Shown here piece after piece: positions 1 to 8,031 of a DNA stretch of 34,926 nucleotides. This stretch comes from Solirubrobacterales bacterium. GTDB lineage: Bacteria > Actinomycetota > Thermoleophilia > Solirubrobacterales > 70-9. The notes beneath the pieces are model-generated. The model saw nothing but the letters and a program-made list of their open reading frames with translations. It had not been told where the DNA came from and searched no databases. The stretch lies in the NCBI GenBank assembly GCA_025964255.1, contig JAOPZF010000267.1, positions 1 through 34,926 of the forward strand, given 5' to 3'. The translations under genes were made by a program, and so were the position numbers. The first letter of the stretch is position 1. Each line of letters begins with the position of its first letter.

Positions 1-2
1 CC

Positions 3-677
3 GCCGGGCCTGCCTTCGCGCCGGCGCGGGAGCATGCCGCCGACCCCCCGAGCGTCTTCGCCGACGTTGCCGCGGGAGCGCGTGCGTTGCGCCGGGCGCC
101 GGCCGCGGTCCGCCTGATCGCCGCCGAGGTCATCTGCAGTGCTGTCTACGGTCTGTTGACGGTGACCCTGGTGCTCGTCGCCGGCCGCGTCGGGGTCGGC
201 GACGGGGGCTATGGGCTTCTGCTCGGTGCCTCGGGCGCCGGCGGGATCGCCGGAGCGACCGTCGTCGGGCGCTTCGCCGATCGCCGGCACTGGCGCCGAA
301 CGCTTGCCCTGTCCCTCGGCACCGTCGGGGTGACGCTGGCGCTGCTTGGAGCGGCTCGTGGGATCGGCCTCGCGATCGCCCTCTCGCTCCTGATGGGAGC
401 GGGGATGGTGGTCGCCGAGGTCCTTTCGGAGACCGCGTTGCCGGCCCTGCTCGACGACGAGATCCTTGCCCGCGCCTACGGCCTGATGCTCCCGGCCGCG
501 CTGAGCGGCATTGTCGTCGGCTCGCTGCTCGGCGGCCCCCTGGTCTCGCTGCTCGGCCTCGGTGGCGCCCTTGGTGCCGCCGGCGCCCTCGTCCTGCTCG
601 CCGGCGCGCTCTTGCTTCACCAACCCCTGGCAATTGCGCCGTCGCCCCCCGCGCCGGAACCGGCACCGACCAGATGA
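3..677 (+). CDS. MFS-type transporter, C-terminal part (left end cut off)
   Basis: The frame is open from the left edge to the TGA at 675-677, so the start lies outside the window. A polar stretch (about residues 10-35) is followed by strongly hydrophobic segments rich in Ala, Gly, Leu and Val, separated by a short basic loop containing GRFADRRHWRR. That loop resembles the conserved cytoplasmic turn between transmembrane helices in major facilitator transporters. The visible part fits the central loop plus the six C-terminal helices. The tail after the last helix is proline-rich. Substrate cannot be read from the sequence; drug or small-molecule efflux is common for such proteins. The stop overlaps an ATGA at 674-677, but the next gene probably starts at 719. 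The family call is fairly safe; the function is not. Confidence 0.75.
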   Translation, partial: AGPAFAPAREHAADPPSVFADVAAGARALRRAPAAVRLIAAEVICSAVYGLLTVTLVLVAGRVGVGDGGYGLLLGASGAGGIAGATVVGRFADRRHWRRTLALSLGTVGVTLALLGAARGIGLAIALSLLMGAGMVVAEVLSETALPALLDDEILARAYGLMLPAALSGIVVGSLLGGPLVSLLGLGGALGAAGALVLLAGALLLHQPLAIAPSPPAPEPAPTR

Positions 678-707
678 CCAAACGCTTCGACCAACCGACT
701 CGCGACC

Positions 708-713
708 AAGGAG
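708..713 (+). promoter_or_regulatory. Shine-Dalgarno site deciding the start at 719
   Basis: AAGGAG lies 5 nt before the ATG at 719. It favours this start over the in-frame ATG at 674 that overlaps the MFS stop codon, and it places the signal peptide close to the N-terminus. Confidence 0.75.
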
Positions 714-718
714 ACCTC

Positions 719-2506
719 ATGTCAGACCCGATCCACCCTCCGATCCCCCCAGTGACGATGCCGGTCCTGCTCGGCCTGGCGCTCACCCTCGCCGCCGTCC
801 TCGGCCTCGGCTTCGTGGAATCGGCCTCAGCCACGGTCACCGCGACCCAGATCACCTCGCCGGCCGGCCCGACCTTCACCGCCTATGACGAAAACAACCC
901 GAACACGATCGCGGTGACCGGGACGACGGACAGCACGAACCCGGCGCTCGACAAGGTCGACATCGACTGCTTCCACGGCACCGAACATCCGGCGCTGGCA
1001 CTGGGGGTGCCGCTCGCCGCCGACGGCAGCTTCTCGCTCGCGGCCGGCGAACTCCAGAACATCGCCTACAACGCCTGCCGCCTGCGGGCGGTCCCGACCG
1101 GGGCCGTACCGGCCGAACTCGGCGCGTTCGCCGGACCGCTGGTGGCGGTCGGGTTCCGTCGGCTCGAAAGCTACACGCGAGGCCCGGCCGTCGGCAGTCC
1201 CTACGGCTTCTTCCTCCACGCCCAAGGGGCGACCGCGGCCGCCGACTACAGCGCGCTCGGCCGCTGCGGGCTGTCGGGCGCCTACCTGCTCGACGAAAGC
1301 CTGGAACGGACGGCGACGACCTTCGCTTGCGACGACGCGTTCTTCCGCTATGACGACTTCGACAATCCTGGTGCGTCGACCCGCTCGCAGATGCAGGTCG
1401 ATGGCAGCAACGCCTACAACAGCCACGGGATCGATGAAATGTTCGGCTCCGTCGAACACTTCCCCGATCTGACTTTCTCGTCGACCGAGAACCCCCTCAA
1501 CGGCGACGTCACGATCACCGACTCCGAGCCGCTGGTCACCTGTCAGAGTGGCGAATACCCGCCCTCGTCGGGGTGCCAGCCGCTGGTTTCGACCGGGGTC
1601 CGCGACGTGCGGACCATCGAACAGGGCGACGACGGCCATCTGGTCGTGATCTCCGACCGTTTCGCAAGCACCGACAGCCAGGCCCACAACGTCGATCTGG
1701 AGCCGCAGAACTTTCAGAGCTTCAGCTCCTTCTCGAGCGAAAACGGCGAAGCGATCGGGTATCGCTTCCCCGGCGAAGCCACCTACTCCGTCCACCCCGA
1801 CGGACAGGTCGTTCCCTTCGCCGACTCGCAGGCGGGAACGATCTACGTTCGCGTCGAAGGCTCTTCCGACGGCGACCACACGACCGGCCGCGGAGCGATC
1901 GTCTTCGACAGTCCCGCCTCGCCCGCGACCTTCGACGAAGTCAACTCCGAATACAGCGGCTTTCACTTCCACCAGACCGTCGCCGTCCCGGCCGGCGGCT
2001 CGACGACCGTCCGATTCGCCTACGTCCAGGCCTACCGACAGGCCGAAGTCGAAGCGCTCGCCGGTCAGCAGGAAGCAGCCTGGGGAACGGTCCCTGCGAC
2101 TTCCGCCGCGCCGGCTTCTCCCGCGGCCGCCGGGCCCGCGCCCGCCGGGCCCACGCCAGGGAAGTTGCCGAGTTCGAACGGTCTCGCGCCTTCCAACCTG
2201 ATCCATCTCGGCACCGTCACCATCGACCGCCGCACCGGGACCGCGCGCCTGCCCGTGACCGTCACCGCGGCCGGGAAGCTCACGCTGCGAAGCCGCCAGC
2301 TGAAAGGCATCGACCGTGAGGTCCGGGTGCCCGGGACGGAGACCCTGCTCCTGCGTCCGACGGGTGTCTGGCGGGCGCTGCTGCGCAAACGCGGCCGGGT
2401 CGTGGCCAGGTTCAAACTGACCTTCCACCCCAGCGGCGGCACCGCCGGCACGGCGGCGGGCCGGGCGAACCTCGAGTTTCACAAGACGAAGATGGGGAGG
2501 TCGTAA
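719..2506 (+). CDS. Secreted protein of unknown function, 595 aa
   Basis: The protein begins with a signal peptide: a short polar N-terminus, a hydrophobic stretch at about residues 14-33 and a small-residue region ending in ASA. The exported part is about 560 aa, rich in Asp, Ser, Thr and Gly with few Lys. It contains several Cys (for example in DIDCFHG, YNACRL, GRCGLSG and FACDD), suggesting disulfides. A Pro/Ala-rich linker at about residues 460-485 separates the main body from a basic C-terminal segment of about 100 aa that looks beta-rich. No family is recognised. Its TAA overlaps the ATG of the collagen-like gene by one base, so the two are translationally coupled and may act together at the cell surface. 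Glu is encoded almost only by GAA, unlike the cytosolic genes here. A surface or extracellular role is inferred. Confidence 0.7.
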   Translation: MSDPIHPPIPPVTMPVLLGLALTLAAVLGLGFVESASATVTATQITSPAGPTFTAYDENNPNTIAVTGTTDSTNPALDKVDIDCFHGTEHPALALGVPLAADGSFSLAAGELQNIAYNACRLRAVPTGAVPAELGAFAGPLVAVGFRRLESYTRGPAVGSPYGFFLHAQGATAAADYSALGRCGLSGAYLLDESLERTATTFACDDAFFRYDDFDNPGASTRSQMQVDGSNAYNSHGIDEMFGSVEHFPDLTFSSTENPLNGDVTITDSEPLVTCQSGEYPPSSGCQPLVSTGVRDVRTIEQGDDGHLVVISDRFASTDSQAHNVDLEPQNFQSFSSFSSENGEAIGYRFPGEATYSVHPDGQVVPFADSQAGTIYVRVEGSSDGDHTTGRGAIVFDSPASPATFDEVNSEYSGFHFHQTVAVPAGGSTTVRFAYVQAYRQAEVEALAGQQEAAWGTVPATSAAPASPAAAGPAPAGPTPGKLPSSNGLAPSNLIHLGTVTIDRRTGTARLPVTVTAAGKLTLRSRQLKGIDREVRVPGTETLLLRPTGVWRALLRKRGRVVARFKLTFHPSGGTAGTAAGRANLEFHKTKMGRS

Positions 2507-3270
2507 TGCGGCGGCTGCGCGAAGGCACCGAGGTCCGGGGAGTGCTTGGACGAGCCCTCTCTCATATGCGTCGCAACGCGATCGCCTACCTCGCGCTTTG
2601 GTTCGCCCTCGCCGGCGGCAGCGCCTACGCGGCGACCCAACTCGGCGCCAACAGCGTCGGAACGAAGCAGCTGAAGCCCGACGCGGTCGTCTCGAGCCGG
2701 GTCAAGGACCACTCGCTGCTCGCCCAGGACTTCAAGGAAGGGCAGCTGCCCAGCGGGCCTCAGGGAGCGGTCGGCCCGCGCGGTGCCGTCGGGGCGCAGG
2801 GAGCCGTCGGGCCGTCCGGCCCGGTCGGGCCACAGGGGGCCGAAGGGCCGGCGGGCCGGCCGGGGACGCCGGGCGAAGTGGGGCCGCGGGGTCCGGCTGG
2901 ATCGGGAATTTTGCTGTCACGGAGCTACGCGCTTCGGCCGGGAACGCTCTACGGGATCGTCACCGGTCTTCAGTTCGCCACCCCCGAAGAGGAAGCGGTC
3001 ACGATGATCACCCCGGACCGCAACCTCACCGCCTCGCACCTCGCGGTCCATCTGAGTTCGGCCCTGGCCTCCGACGAGGCGGAGGAGATCTCCCTGCGGC
3101 TCAACGGACAGATCAGCGATCTCAACTGTGTCGTGGCCCCCGGCACCTCGACCTGCACGTCGGCGGCAGAAGTGCCGGTGCCGGCCGCGAGCTCGATGTC
3201 GATCGAGTTCCTAGGGAACCCTGGCGAACAACAAAACGAAGCGATGGTCGCCTTCGAACTAGGGGCGTAG
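2506..3270 (+). CDS. Collagen-like secreted or surface protein, 254 aa
   Basis: After about 23 polar residues comes a hydrophobic segment (about 25-43) ending in SAYAATQ, then a region with NSVGTKQLKPDAVVSSRVKDHSLLAQDF. This type of N-terminus recurs in collagen-like proteins of Thermoleophilia. Residues about 83-131 form about 16 Gly-X-Y triplets (GPQGAVGPRGAVG and so on), the signature of a collagen triple helix. The last 120 residues form a compact domain with two Cys (in LNCVV and STCTS) that may trimerise or act as a head. The start is supported by GGGGAGG about 6 nt upstream and by the 1-base overlap with the preceding stop. Proteins of this kind are usually exported and elongated; binding partners are unknown. 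Confidence 0.8.
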   Translation: MRRLREGTEVRGVLGRALSHMRRNAIAYLALWFALAGGSAYAATQLGANSVGTKQLKPDAVVSSRVKDHSLLAQDFKEGQLPSGPQGAVGPRGAVGAQGAVGPSGPVGPQGAEGPAGRPGTPGEVGPRGPAGSGILLSRSYALRPGTLYGIVTGLQFATPEEEAVTMITPDRNLTASHLAVHLSSALASDEAEEISLRLNGQISDLNCVVAPGTSTCTSAAEVPVPAASSMSIEFLGNPGEQQNEAMVAFELGA

Positions 3271-3663
3271 GGATCCCGTGGGCGAGCTCGCCGGAGCATT
3301 CGTGTCTACTTGCCGCAACGGGCGGAAGGTACTTTCTCCCTCCGACCGAGAGCGTCATCGGGACCCCCGTCCGATTCACCTCCCGGCCCCGATCCAGCAG
3401 CCCCGGAGTCATCGCTTGAGGTGGAACCCAAATGCTGGCGGCGCCGCTCGGGCCGGTGGTTCGAATCCACCTCCGGGCACTTGTTCAGGACGGGCGCTCG
3501 GCGCTCGGGCCCTATTCGCGGATGGTCATTCGGGCGAGCTTGTCGCCCGCGGCCCGGAAGGTGAAGTGGCTCGGGGATCGGGTCGTCGTTCGGCATCTCG
3601 GTCAAGGAAACCACTCGGGGCGCGGCATCGTCAGTAGCGTGCCCACCGAGGCGTTCGGCTTGA
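3271..3663. other. 393-bp gene-free region with an orphan tRNA 3' end
   Basis: No convincing coding frame is seen. Frames that remain open on both strands have a composition unlike the neighbours. The only recognisable element is the tRNA-like T-arm and acceptor strand at 3455-3479. The stretch after it (3480-3650) shows nothing clear apart from a possible -10 box TAGCGT at 3635-3640 that could serve ilvA. The region may be the scar of a lost or decayed tRNA locus. Confidence 0.5.
3455..3479 (+). other. tRNA 3'-end-like fragment (T-arm plus acceptor strand)
   Basis: GGTGG at 3455-3459 and CCACC at 3467-3471 form a perfect 5-bp stem closing a 7-nt TTCGAAT loop, exactly a tRNA T-arm. It is followed by a 7-nt acceptor strand TCCGGGC (3472-3478) and a discriminator A. 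CCCCGGA at 3401-3407 would pair with 6 of the 7 acceptor bases, but between them I cannot form a normal D-arm or a 7-nt anticodon loop with U33. I therefore call a fragment or pseudo-tRNA, not a gene. An unusual intact tRNA is possible but less likely. Confidence 0.5.
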
Positions 3664-4938
3664 ATGTCGTACGTGATGGAGAGAAATTCGAATCGCCAAG
3701 TCGACCAGGTGGCCTCGTTGGTCGAGGAGGCCGTCGAGCGGCTCGCCGGCGTCGCCACACTAACGCCGCTCGAACGCAACGAGCGACTGTCCGCCTTGGT
3801 CGGCGGTGAGGTCTGGCTGAAGCGCGAGGACCTGCAGCCCGTTCGCTCATACAAGCTGCGCGGCGCCTACAACCTGATGGCCCAGCTCGACGACGCCGCC
3901 AACGGCGTCGTCTGCGCCAGCGCCGGTAACCACGCCCAAGGGGTCGCCTACGCCTGCGCCGCATTGGAGATCAAGGGGCGGATCTTCCTGCCGCGGACGA
4001 CGCCGCGGCAGAAGCGCGAGCGGATCGCGGCGATCGGCGGTCCCTGGATCGACATCGTGATCGACGGCGACACCTACGACGATGCCGTCGCGATCGCCGC
4101 GGCATCGGCCCGGGAGCTCGGCGCCCGGATCGTCCCCGCCTTCGACGACCTGCAGACGATCGCCGGCCAGGGGACCGTCGCGGTCGAGATCCTCGACCAG
4201 CTCGGCCGTGAGCCGGACCTGCTGGTCATCCCCGTCGGCGGCGGTGGCCTGCTCGCCGGCGTCGCCGGCTGGCTCGGCGAGGAGCACCCCGCAGTCGAGG
4301 TCACCGGGGTCGAGCCGGTCGGTGCCGCGGGCATGCAGGCGGCGCTCGACGCCGGTGAGCCGGTCGACCTCGCCAAGCTCGATTCCTTCGTCGACGGTGC
4401 CGCCGTGCGCCGGGTCGGCGAGGTCACCTTCCCGCTGGTCCGCGACTCCGGGGTAGGGCTCGTGTCGCTCGAGCCGGGCGCGATCTGCGCCGAGATGATC
4501 TCGCTCTACCAGACCGACGGGATCATCGCCGAGCCCGCCGGAGCGCTGGCGACCGGTGCGCTCGGCACCGCGGTGACCCCCCCGCCGGGAGCCGTCACCG
4601 TCTGCGTCGTCTCGGGCGGCAACAACGACGTCAGCCGCTACGCCGAGATCCTCGAGCGGGCGCTGGTCTGGGAAGGGCTCAAGCACTACTTCCTGATCGA
4701 ATTCCCGCAGGAGCCCGGGGTGCTGCGGCGGTTCCTCGACGAGGTGCTCGGCCCCGACGATGACGTGACGCTCTTCGAGTACGTCAAGCGCAGCAACCGG
4801 GAGACCGGGCCGGCCCTTGTGGGAATCGAGATCGGCGACCGGTCGGGGCTCCCCGGCCTGCTCTCGCGGCTGAACCAGTCGCCGCTGCGGATCGAGCCGA
4901 TCGACCCGGACGGGCCGGTCTTCCGCTTCCTCCTCTAG
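3664..4938 (+). CDS. ilvA: Threonine ammonia-lyase, ACT-containing short form
   Basis: This enzyme deaminates threonine to 2-oxobutanoate, the first step of isoleucine synthesis. The fold-type II PLP domain is clear: KREDLQP, the PLP lysine K64 in RSYKLRGA, SAGNHAQG at about 85-92, and the phosphate-binding GGGG at 191-194. The C-terminal about 80 residues (from KHYFLIEFPQEPGVLRRFLDEV) form one ACT-like regulatory domain, so the 424-aa length fits the Bacillus-type biosynthetic form rather than the longer E. coli form. The start is uncertain: ATG at 3664 or 3676, and no strong ribosome site is visible. It stands alone, with no other ilv genes nearby. Allosteric control by branched-chain amino acids is inferred from the domain only. 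Confidence 0.88.
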   Translation: MSYVMERNSNRQVDQVASLVEEAVERLAGVATLTPLERNERLSALVGGEVWLKREDLQPVRSYKLRGAYNLMAQLDDAANGVVCASAGNHAQGVAYACAALEIKGRIFLPRTTPRQKRERIAAIGGPWIDIVIDGDTYDDAVAIAAASARELGARIVPAFDDLQTIAGQGTVAVEILDQLGREPDLLVIPVGGGGLLAGVAGWLGEEHPAVEVTGVEPVGAAGMQAALDAGEPVDLAKLDSFVDGAAVRRVGEVTFPLVRDSGVGLVSLEPGAICAEMISLYQTDGIIAEPAGALATGALGTAVTPPPGAVTVCVVSGGNNDVSRYAEILERALVWEGLKHYFLIEFPQEPGVLRRFLDEVLGPDDDVTLFEYVKRSNRETGPALVGIEIGDRSGLPGLLSRLNQSPLRIEPIDPDGPVFRFLL

Positions 4939-4967
4939 AGACCGGCGACGTCAGGCCGGCGTGGGAG

Positions 4968-5384
4968 CTACTTCGGCGAGAGGACTATGACCGGGATCTT
5001 CCGGTCGGTTTTCGTCGCGTACTCGGCGAACTGCGGCTGCGCGACTTCCTGGGCCGAGTAGAGGCGATCGCGCTCGTCGCCGGTCGCCTCGGTGGCCAGG
5101 ACGTCGTGCTTCTGGTCGCCGACCTCGATCGAGACGTTCGGCTCGGCCTTCAGGTTGTGGTACCAGCCGGGGTTTTCCGGGGCGCCGCCTTTGGAGGCGA
5201 AGATGACGACATCGTCGCCGTCGGCCAAGTAGACGAGCGGGGTGACGTACTCCTTGCCCGATTTGGCGCCGACGTTGTGCACGAGCACCAGCGGCATGCC
5301 CTCGAACATCCCGCCGGCCTTACCGCCGTTGGCGCGGAATTCCTCGATGACCTGGGTGTTGAAATCTGCGGGAGTAGTCGACAT
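4968..5384 (-). CDS. Ddn/DUF385 family nitroreductase-like protein, probably F420-dependent
   Basis: The 138-aa protein matches the small split-barrel family that includes Mycobacterium Ddn, which uses reduced F420 to reduce quinones or nitro compounds. Recognisable parts are DFNTQVIEEFRANGG near the N-terminus, the core MPLVLVHNVGAKSGKEYVTPL, ASKGGAPENPGWYHNLKAEP, and the C-terminal YSAQEVAQPQFAEYATKTDRKIPVIVLSP. These are typical of the family. A longer frame upstream exists, but the ATG at 5382-5384 is preceded by a -10 box at exactly 7 nt, so I choose it. The gene lies downstream of the PQQ-dehydrogenase gene but seems to have its own promoter. The substrate is unknown; quinone reduction would fit a link to the neighbouring redox protein. 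Confidence 0.85.
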   Translation of the reverse strand: MSTTPADFNTQVIEEFRANGGKAGGMFEGMPLVLVHNVGAKSGKEYVTPLVYLADGDDVVIFASKGGAPENPGWYHNLKAEPNVSIEVGDQKHDVLATEATGDERDRLYSAQEVAQPQFAEYATKTDRKIPVIVLSPK

Positions 5385-5391
5385 GGGCGCG

Positions 5392-5397
5392 ATCCTA
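5392..5397 (-). promoter_or_regulatory. Leaderless-type -10 box TAGGAT
   Basis: On the minus strand TAGGAT sits 7 nt before the ATG at 5384, with no Shine-Dalgarno sequence between. This is the spacing expected for a transcript that starts at the start codon. Confidence 0.6.
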
Positions 5398-5444
5398 ACG
5401 GTTCGACTCCACCGGCCGGCCGAGGGCGCCGGGAGATACGGACC

Positions 5445-5474
5445 CGCCGCCCCCAAGGGTGGGAGGGGGCGGCG
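5445..5474 (-). terminator. Perfect GC hairpin after the PQQ-dehydrogenase gene
   Basis: CGCCGCCCCC (5445-5454) and GGGGGCGGCG (5465-5474) form a perfect 10-bp stem with a 10-nt loop, 19 nt beyond the stop of the minus-strand dehydrogenase gene. There is no T-run on either side, so it may be a pause or 3'-end-protecting hairpin rather than a classical intrinsic terminator. Confidence 0.5.
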
Positions 5475-5492
5475 AGCCTGTCGTCGGGGGAC

Positions 5493-7808
5493 CTACTTCC
5501 CGACGATTTCTTCGACCACGTAGGCGGCGACGTTGCTGATTTCTTCGCTGCTCAACTGGCCTTTGAAGGCGGGCATCCCGCCGCCGCCGTCGGTCACCTG
5601 TTCTTCGGCGCCGGCCTGTTCTTTGGCTTTCGGCATCGTCCTCAGGTCGGGACCGCCGTTACCGCCGTGACCGGTGGCGCCGTGGCAGACGGAGCAGTTT
5701 TCGGAGAAGACTTCTTTGCCCGCCGCCGCGTCAGCCGTGGCACCGCCACCACCTCCGGCTTCGGCTTCTTCACCGCTTTCGCCACCTTCGCCTGCCTTTG
5801 CCGGCGGCGCGGCTTCTTCTTCGGCGCCTTTCTGTTCGGATTCTTTCTCGCCGGCGTGTTTGGTGCCTTCGGCTTTCTCTTCGAGGCCTTTCGCTTCTTC
5901 CATCGTGCCTTTCAGAGAGAAGACCCAGAAGGCTTCACCGTGCGGCGTCGCCGCCAGCGAGTTGCCACCGGCGTAGATGGCGATTTTCTCTTCGCCTTCG
6001 TCTTCGAACGGGGTCACCGTGGTGTTCGCTCCCGCGCCGGTCTGCCAGTGCCAGAGTTCTTCACCGTTTTCGACGTTGAACGCCTGCAATTCGCCGTTGT
6101 CCTGGCCGACGAAGACGAGGCCGCCGGCGGTCGTCACCGCGCCCGAGTAACAGGATTCTTTGAAGTGGTCCTGCCAGGCGATTTTGCCGGTGCTCATGTC
6201 GTAGGCGGTCAGGAAGCCCGGCGTGTTGGACCCGGAGGCCGTGATCTCGTCAGAGCCGATGTACGTTTCGCCTTCCTTGTACTTCTGTTCGTTCGGCGGC
6301 ACGATCAGGCCGAGAACGCCGGCCTGCGAGCAGACGAAGTACATGTTTTCTTCCGGGTCGTAACTCGACGGCGGCCAGTTGTCGCCACCGACCGCGGCGT
6401 TGGCGACCACGTTCATCACGTTCGGGTCGCTGCTCATCGGGGTGAAGTCAGGAACCCCGACGACCTTCGGTTCGGGCTTCTGCCCCACGACCCCTTCGGC
6501 CGCTTTCTTCACCGCTGCCGGGTCGGTCTTGGTGACCGGGCTGAACGGTTCCATCGTCGGCTCGGGCTGCGTCGGCCACGTCTTCTGCGACGGGTCCTGC
6601 GGCACCTTCACCTCGGGGATCGGGTAGACCGGTTTGCAGTTTTCCTGATCGACGACGTAGGCCCAGCCGGTCTTCTCCGGCTCGCCGACTGCTTCAACTT
6701 CTTTCCCGTTCATCATCCCTTTCATCAGGACGGTCGGGCTCGGCGCGTCGTAGTCCCAGAGGTCGTGGTGCACCTCCTGGAAGTGGCAGTGATATTTGCC
6801 GGTTTCGGCATCAAGGCCGACGATCGAGGCGGTGAAGAGGTTTTCCCCTTCCCGCTTCGCGCCGACCCACGGCGCCGCGTTCGAGGTCGAGAAGAACAGC
6901 ATGCCCGTCTTCGGGTTCACGGTCGGCGTGTTCCAGATCGAGGCGCCGCCGTGCTTGTAGGAGCCGTTGTTGGGCCAGGTGTCGCCACCGGTTTCCTTCG
7001 GCGACGGGGTGGTCCAGAAGTGCCAGAGGAATTTGCCGGTCGTGGCATCGAGCGCGGTGAGCCTCCCGCGGACGCCGTACTCGCCGCCGGAGCCGCCGAC
7101 GTAGACCTTGCCGTTGTAATAGAGCGGCGCGCTGGTGATCGAGAAGCCGGATCCCGGTTTGACGACTTCGGTGTTCCATTTGACCTTGCCGGTTTCCTGG
7201 TCGAGCGCGACCTCGTCACCATTCAGCTGCGAGACGAAGACCATCCCGTCGCCGATCGCGAGGCCGCGGTTGTCCCAGCCGCAGCAGACGATTTCGCCGA
7301 GTGGGTCGGGCGGCAGGTGGGGTTCGTAAGTCCAGAGGACTTCGCCGTTGGACGCGTTCATCGCGAATGCGTCGTCGGCGCCGTCGGAGATATAGATCGT
7401 GCCGTTGTACTCGAGCGCCTGGCCCTCGGCGGAGAACTTCGCCGAGGTGGCGTTGGAGCCGATTTTGGTCATCCAGTCGCCTTTGAGTTCTTTGACGTTT
7501 TCGGTGTTGATTTCGCTGAGGGTCGAGAAGCGGTCATTGGTCGTGCCGCCTCCGTTGGTGACCCAGTTGGCGCCGGCCGGTTCGTACAGTTCTTCGGACG
7601 TGAATTCCGGCGCCGCGGCGATGCCTTCGTTTTCCGCGGTTTCGGGTTCCGCTTCCGTTTCGGCTGGTTCTTTCGCTTCTTCGGTCGTTTCCGTCGTCGA
7701 AGACGAAGAACTGCTGCTCCCGCCGCCACAGCCGGCGATCACCAGCGCGGCGATCAGCCCGACCAGCAGGCAAAGGAGAATGGATCCGCGAAACCGCTTG
7801 CTTCCCAT
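5493..7808 (-). CDS. PQQ-type dehydrogenase lipoprotein fused to cytochrome c
   Basis: This 771-aa protein appears to be a quinohaemoprotein. It has a lipoprotein signal with lipobox VIAGC (Cys27), then an acidic Ser/Glu linker. A long beta-propeller follows (about 70-630) with W-motif repeats such as ALDQETGKVKWN, ALDATTGKFLWHF and AYDMSTGKIAWQ. The adjacent cysteines CCGW at 175-176 match the vicinal disulfide typical of PQQ alcohol dehydrogenases. STSNAAPW and HHDLWDYDAPS resemble the Ca/PQQ-binding Asn and catalytic Asp regions. After a charged low-complexity linker comes a class I cytochrome c: CSVCH at 705-709 with Met745 in GGGMPAF as likely sixth ligand. AGGAGGG 6 nt upstream fixes the start. 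An alcohol or sugar is the likely substrate class; which one is unknown. No PQQ synthesis genes are in the window. Confidence 0.88.
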   Translation of the reverse strand: MGSKRFRGSILLCLLVGLIAALVIAGCGGGSSSSSSSTTETTEEAKEPAETEAEPETAENEGIAAAPEFTSEELYEPAGANWVTNGGGTTNDRFSTLSEINTENVKELKGDWMTKIGSNATSAKFSAEGQALEYNGTIYISDGADDAFAMNASNGEVLWTYEPHLPPDPLGEIVCCGWDNRGLAIGDGMVFVSQLNGDEVALDQETGKVKWNTEVVKPGSGFSITSAPLYYNGKVYVGGSGGEYGVRGRLTALDATTGKFLWHFWTTPSPKETGGDTWPNNGSYKHGGASIWNTPTVNPKTGMLFFSTSNAAPWVGAKREGENLFTASIVGLDAETGKYHCHFQEVHHDLWDYDAPSPTVLMKGMMNGKEVEAVGEPEKTGWAYVVDQENCKPVYPIPEVKVPQDPSQKTWPTQPEPTMEPFSPVTKTDPAAVKKAAEGVVGQKPEPKVVGVPDFTPMSSDPNVMNVVANAAVGGDNWPPSSYDPEENMYFVCSQAGVLGLIVPPNEQKYKEGETYIGSDEITASGSNTPGFLTAYDMSTGKIAWQDHFKESCYSGAVTTAGGLVFVGQDNGELQAFNVENGEELWHWQTGAGANTTVTPFEDEGEEKIAIYAGGNSLAATPHGEAFWVFSLKGTMEEAKGLEEKAEGTKHAGEKESEQKGAEEEAAPPAKAGEGGESGEEAEAGGGGGATADAAAGKEVFSENCSVCHGATGHGGNGGPDLRTMPKAKEQAGAEEQVTDGGGGMPAFKGQLSSEEISNVAAYVVEEIVGK

Positions 7809-7857
7809 GGAAAACCCTCCTGCGCCCTTTCCCAGGGCGCGGTCTATATCCACCCAA

Positions 7858-7876
7858 GTCCAACGAGATATTGGAC
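7858..7876. promoter_or_regulatory. Inverted repeat in a divergent promoter region (operator candidate)
   Basis: GTCCAA-N7-TTGGAC lies in the 223-bp region (7809-8031) between the minus-strand dehydrogenase gene and the plus-strand DUF1906 gene. The region is locally AT-richer than its surroundings, as expected for promoters. The repeat could bind a dimeric regulator; this is inference only. Confidence 0.3.
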
Positions 7877-8031
7877 GATCGCCACCATATTCAACGAGGC
7901 GGATTGGTTCAAGGGCTTTCTGCTGAGTGCCGCAAATATTCTTTGCGATCCCCGTCGATCGGCAAGCCGTCTTGCTCTTTGTCGGCAGGGAGCAACTTCG
8001 GCGCCTCGGACCCGTTTAATCATCTAAGACC

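Noticed and set aside
3401-3479. Complete tRNA gene
   Set aside because: The acceptor pairs 6 of 7 bases, but no normal D-arm or anticodon loop could be formed, so only the 3' end is reported.
3306-3854. Minus-strand frame with the phrase PEVDSNHRP
   Set aside because: This phrase is what the reverse complement of a tRNA T-arm encodes and is a known source of false proteins.
5106-8027. 973-aa open frame on the plus strand
   Set aside because: It lies antisense to the PQQ-dehydrogenase gene, which has a signal peptide, motifs and a ribosome site. The plus frame is a by-product of GAA-rich codons on the other strand.
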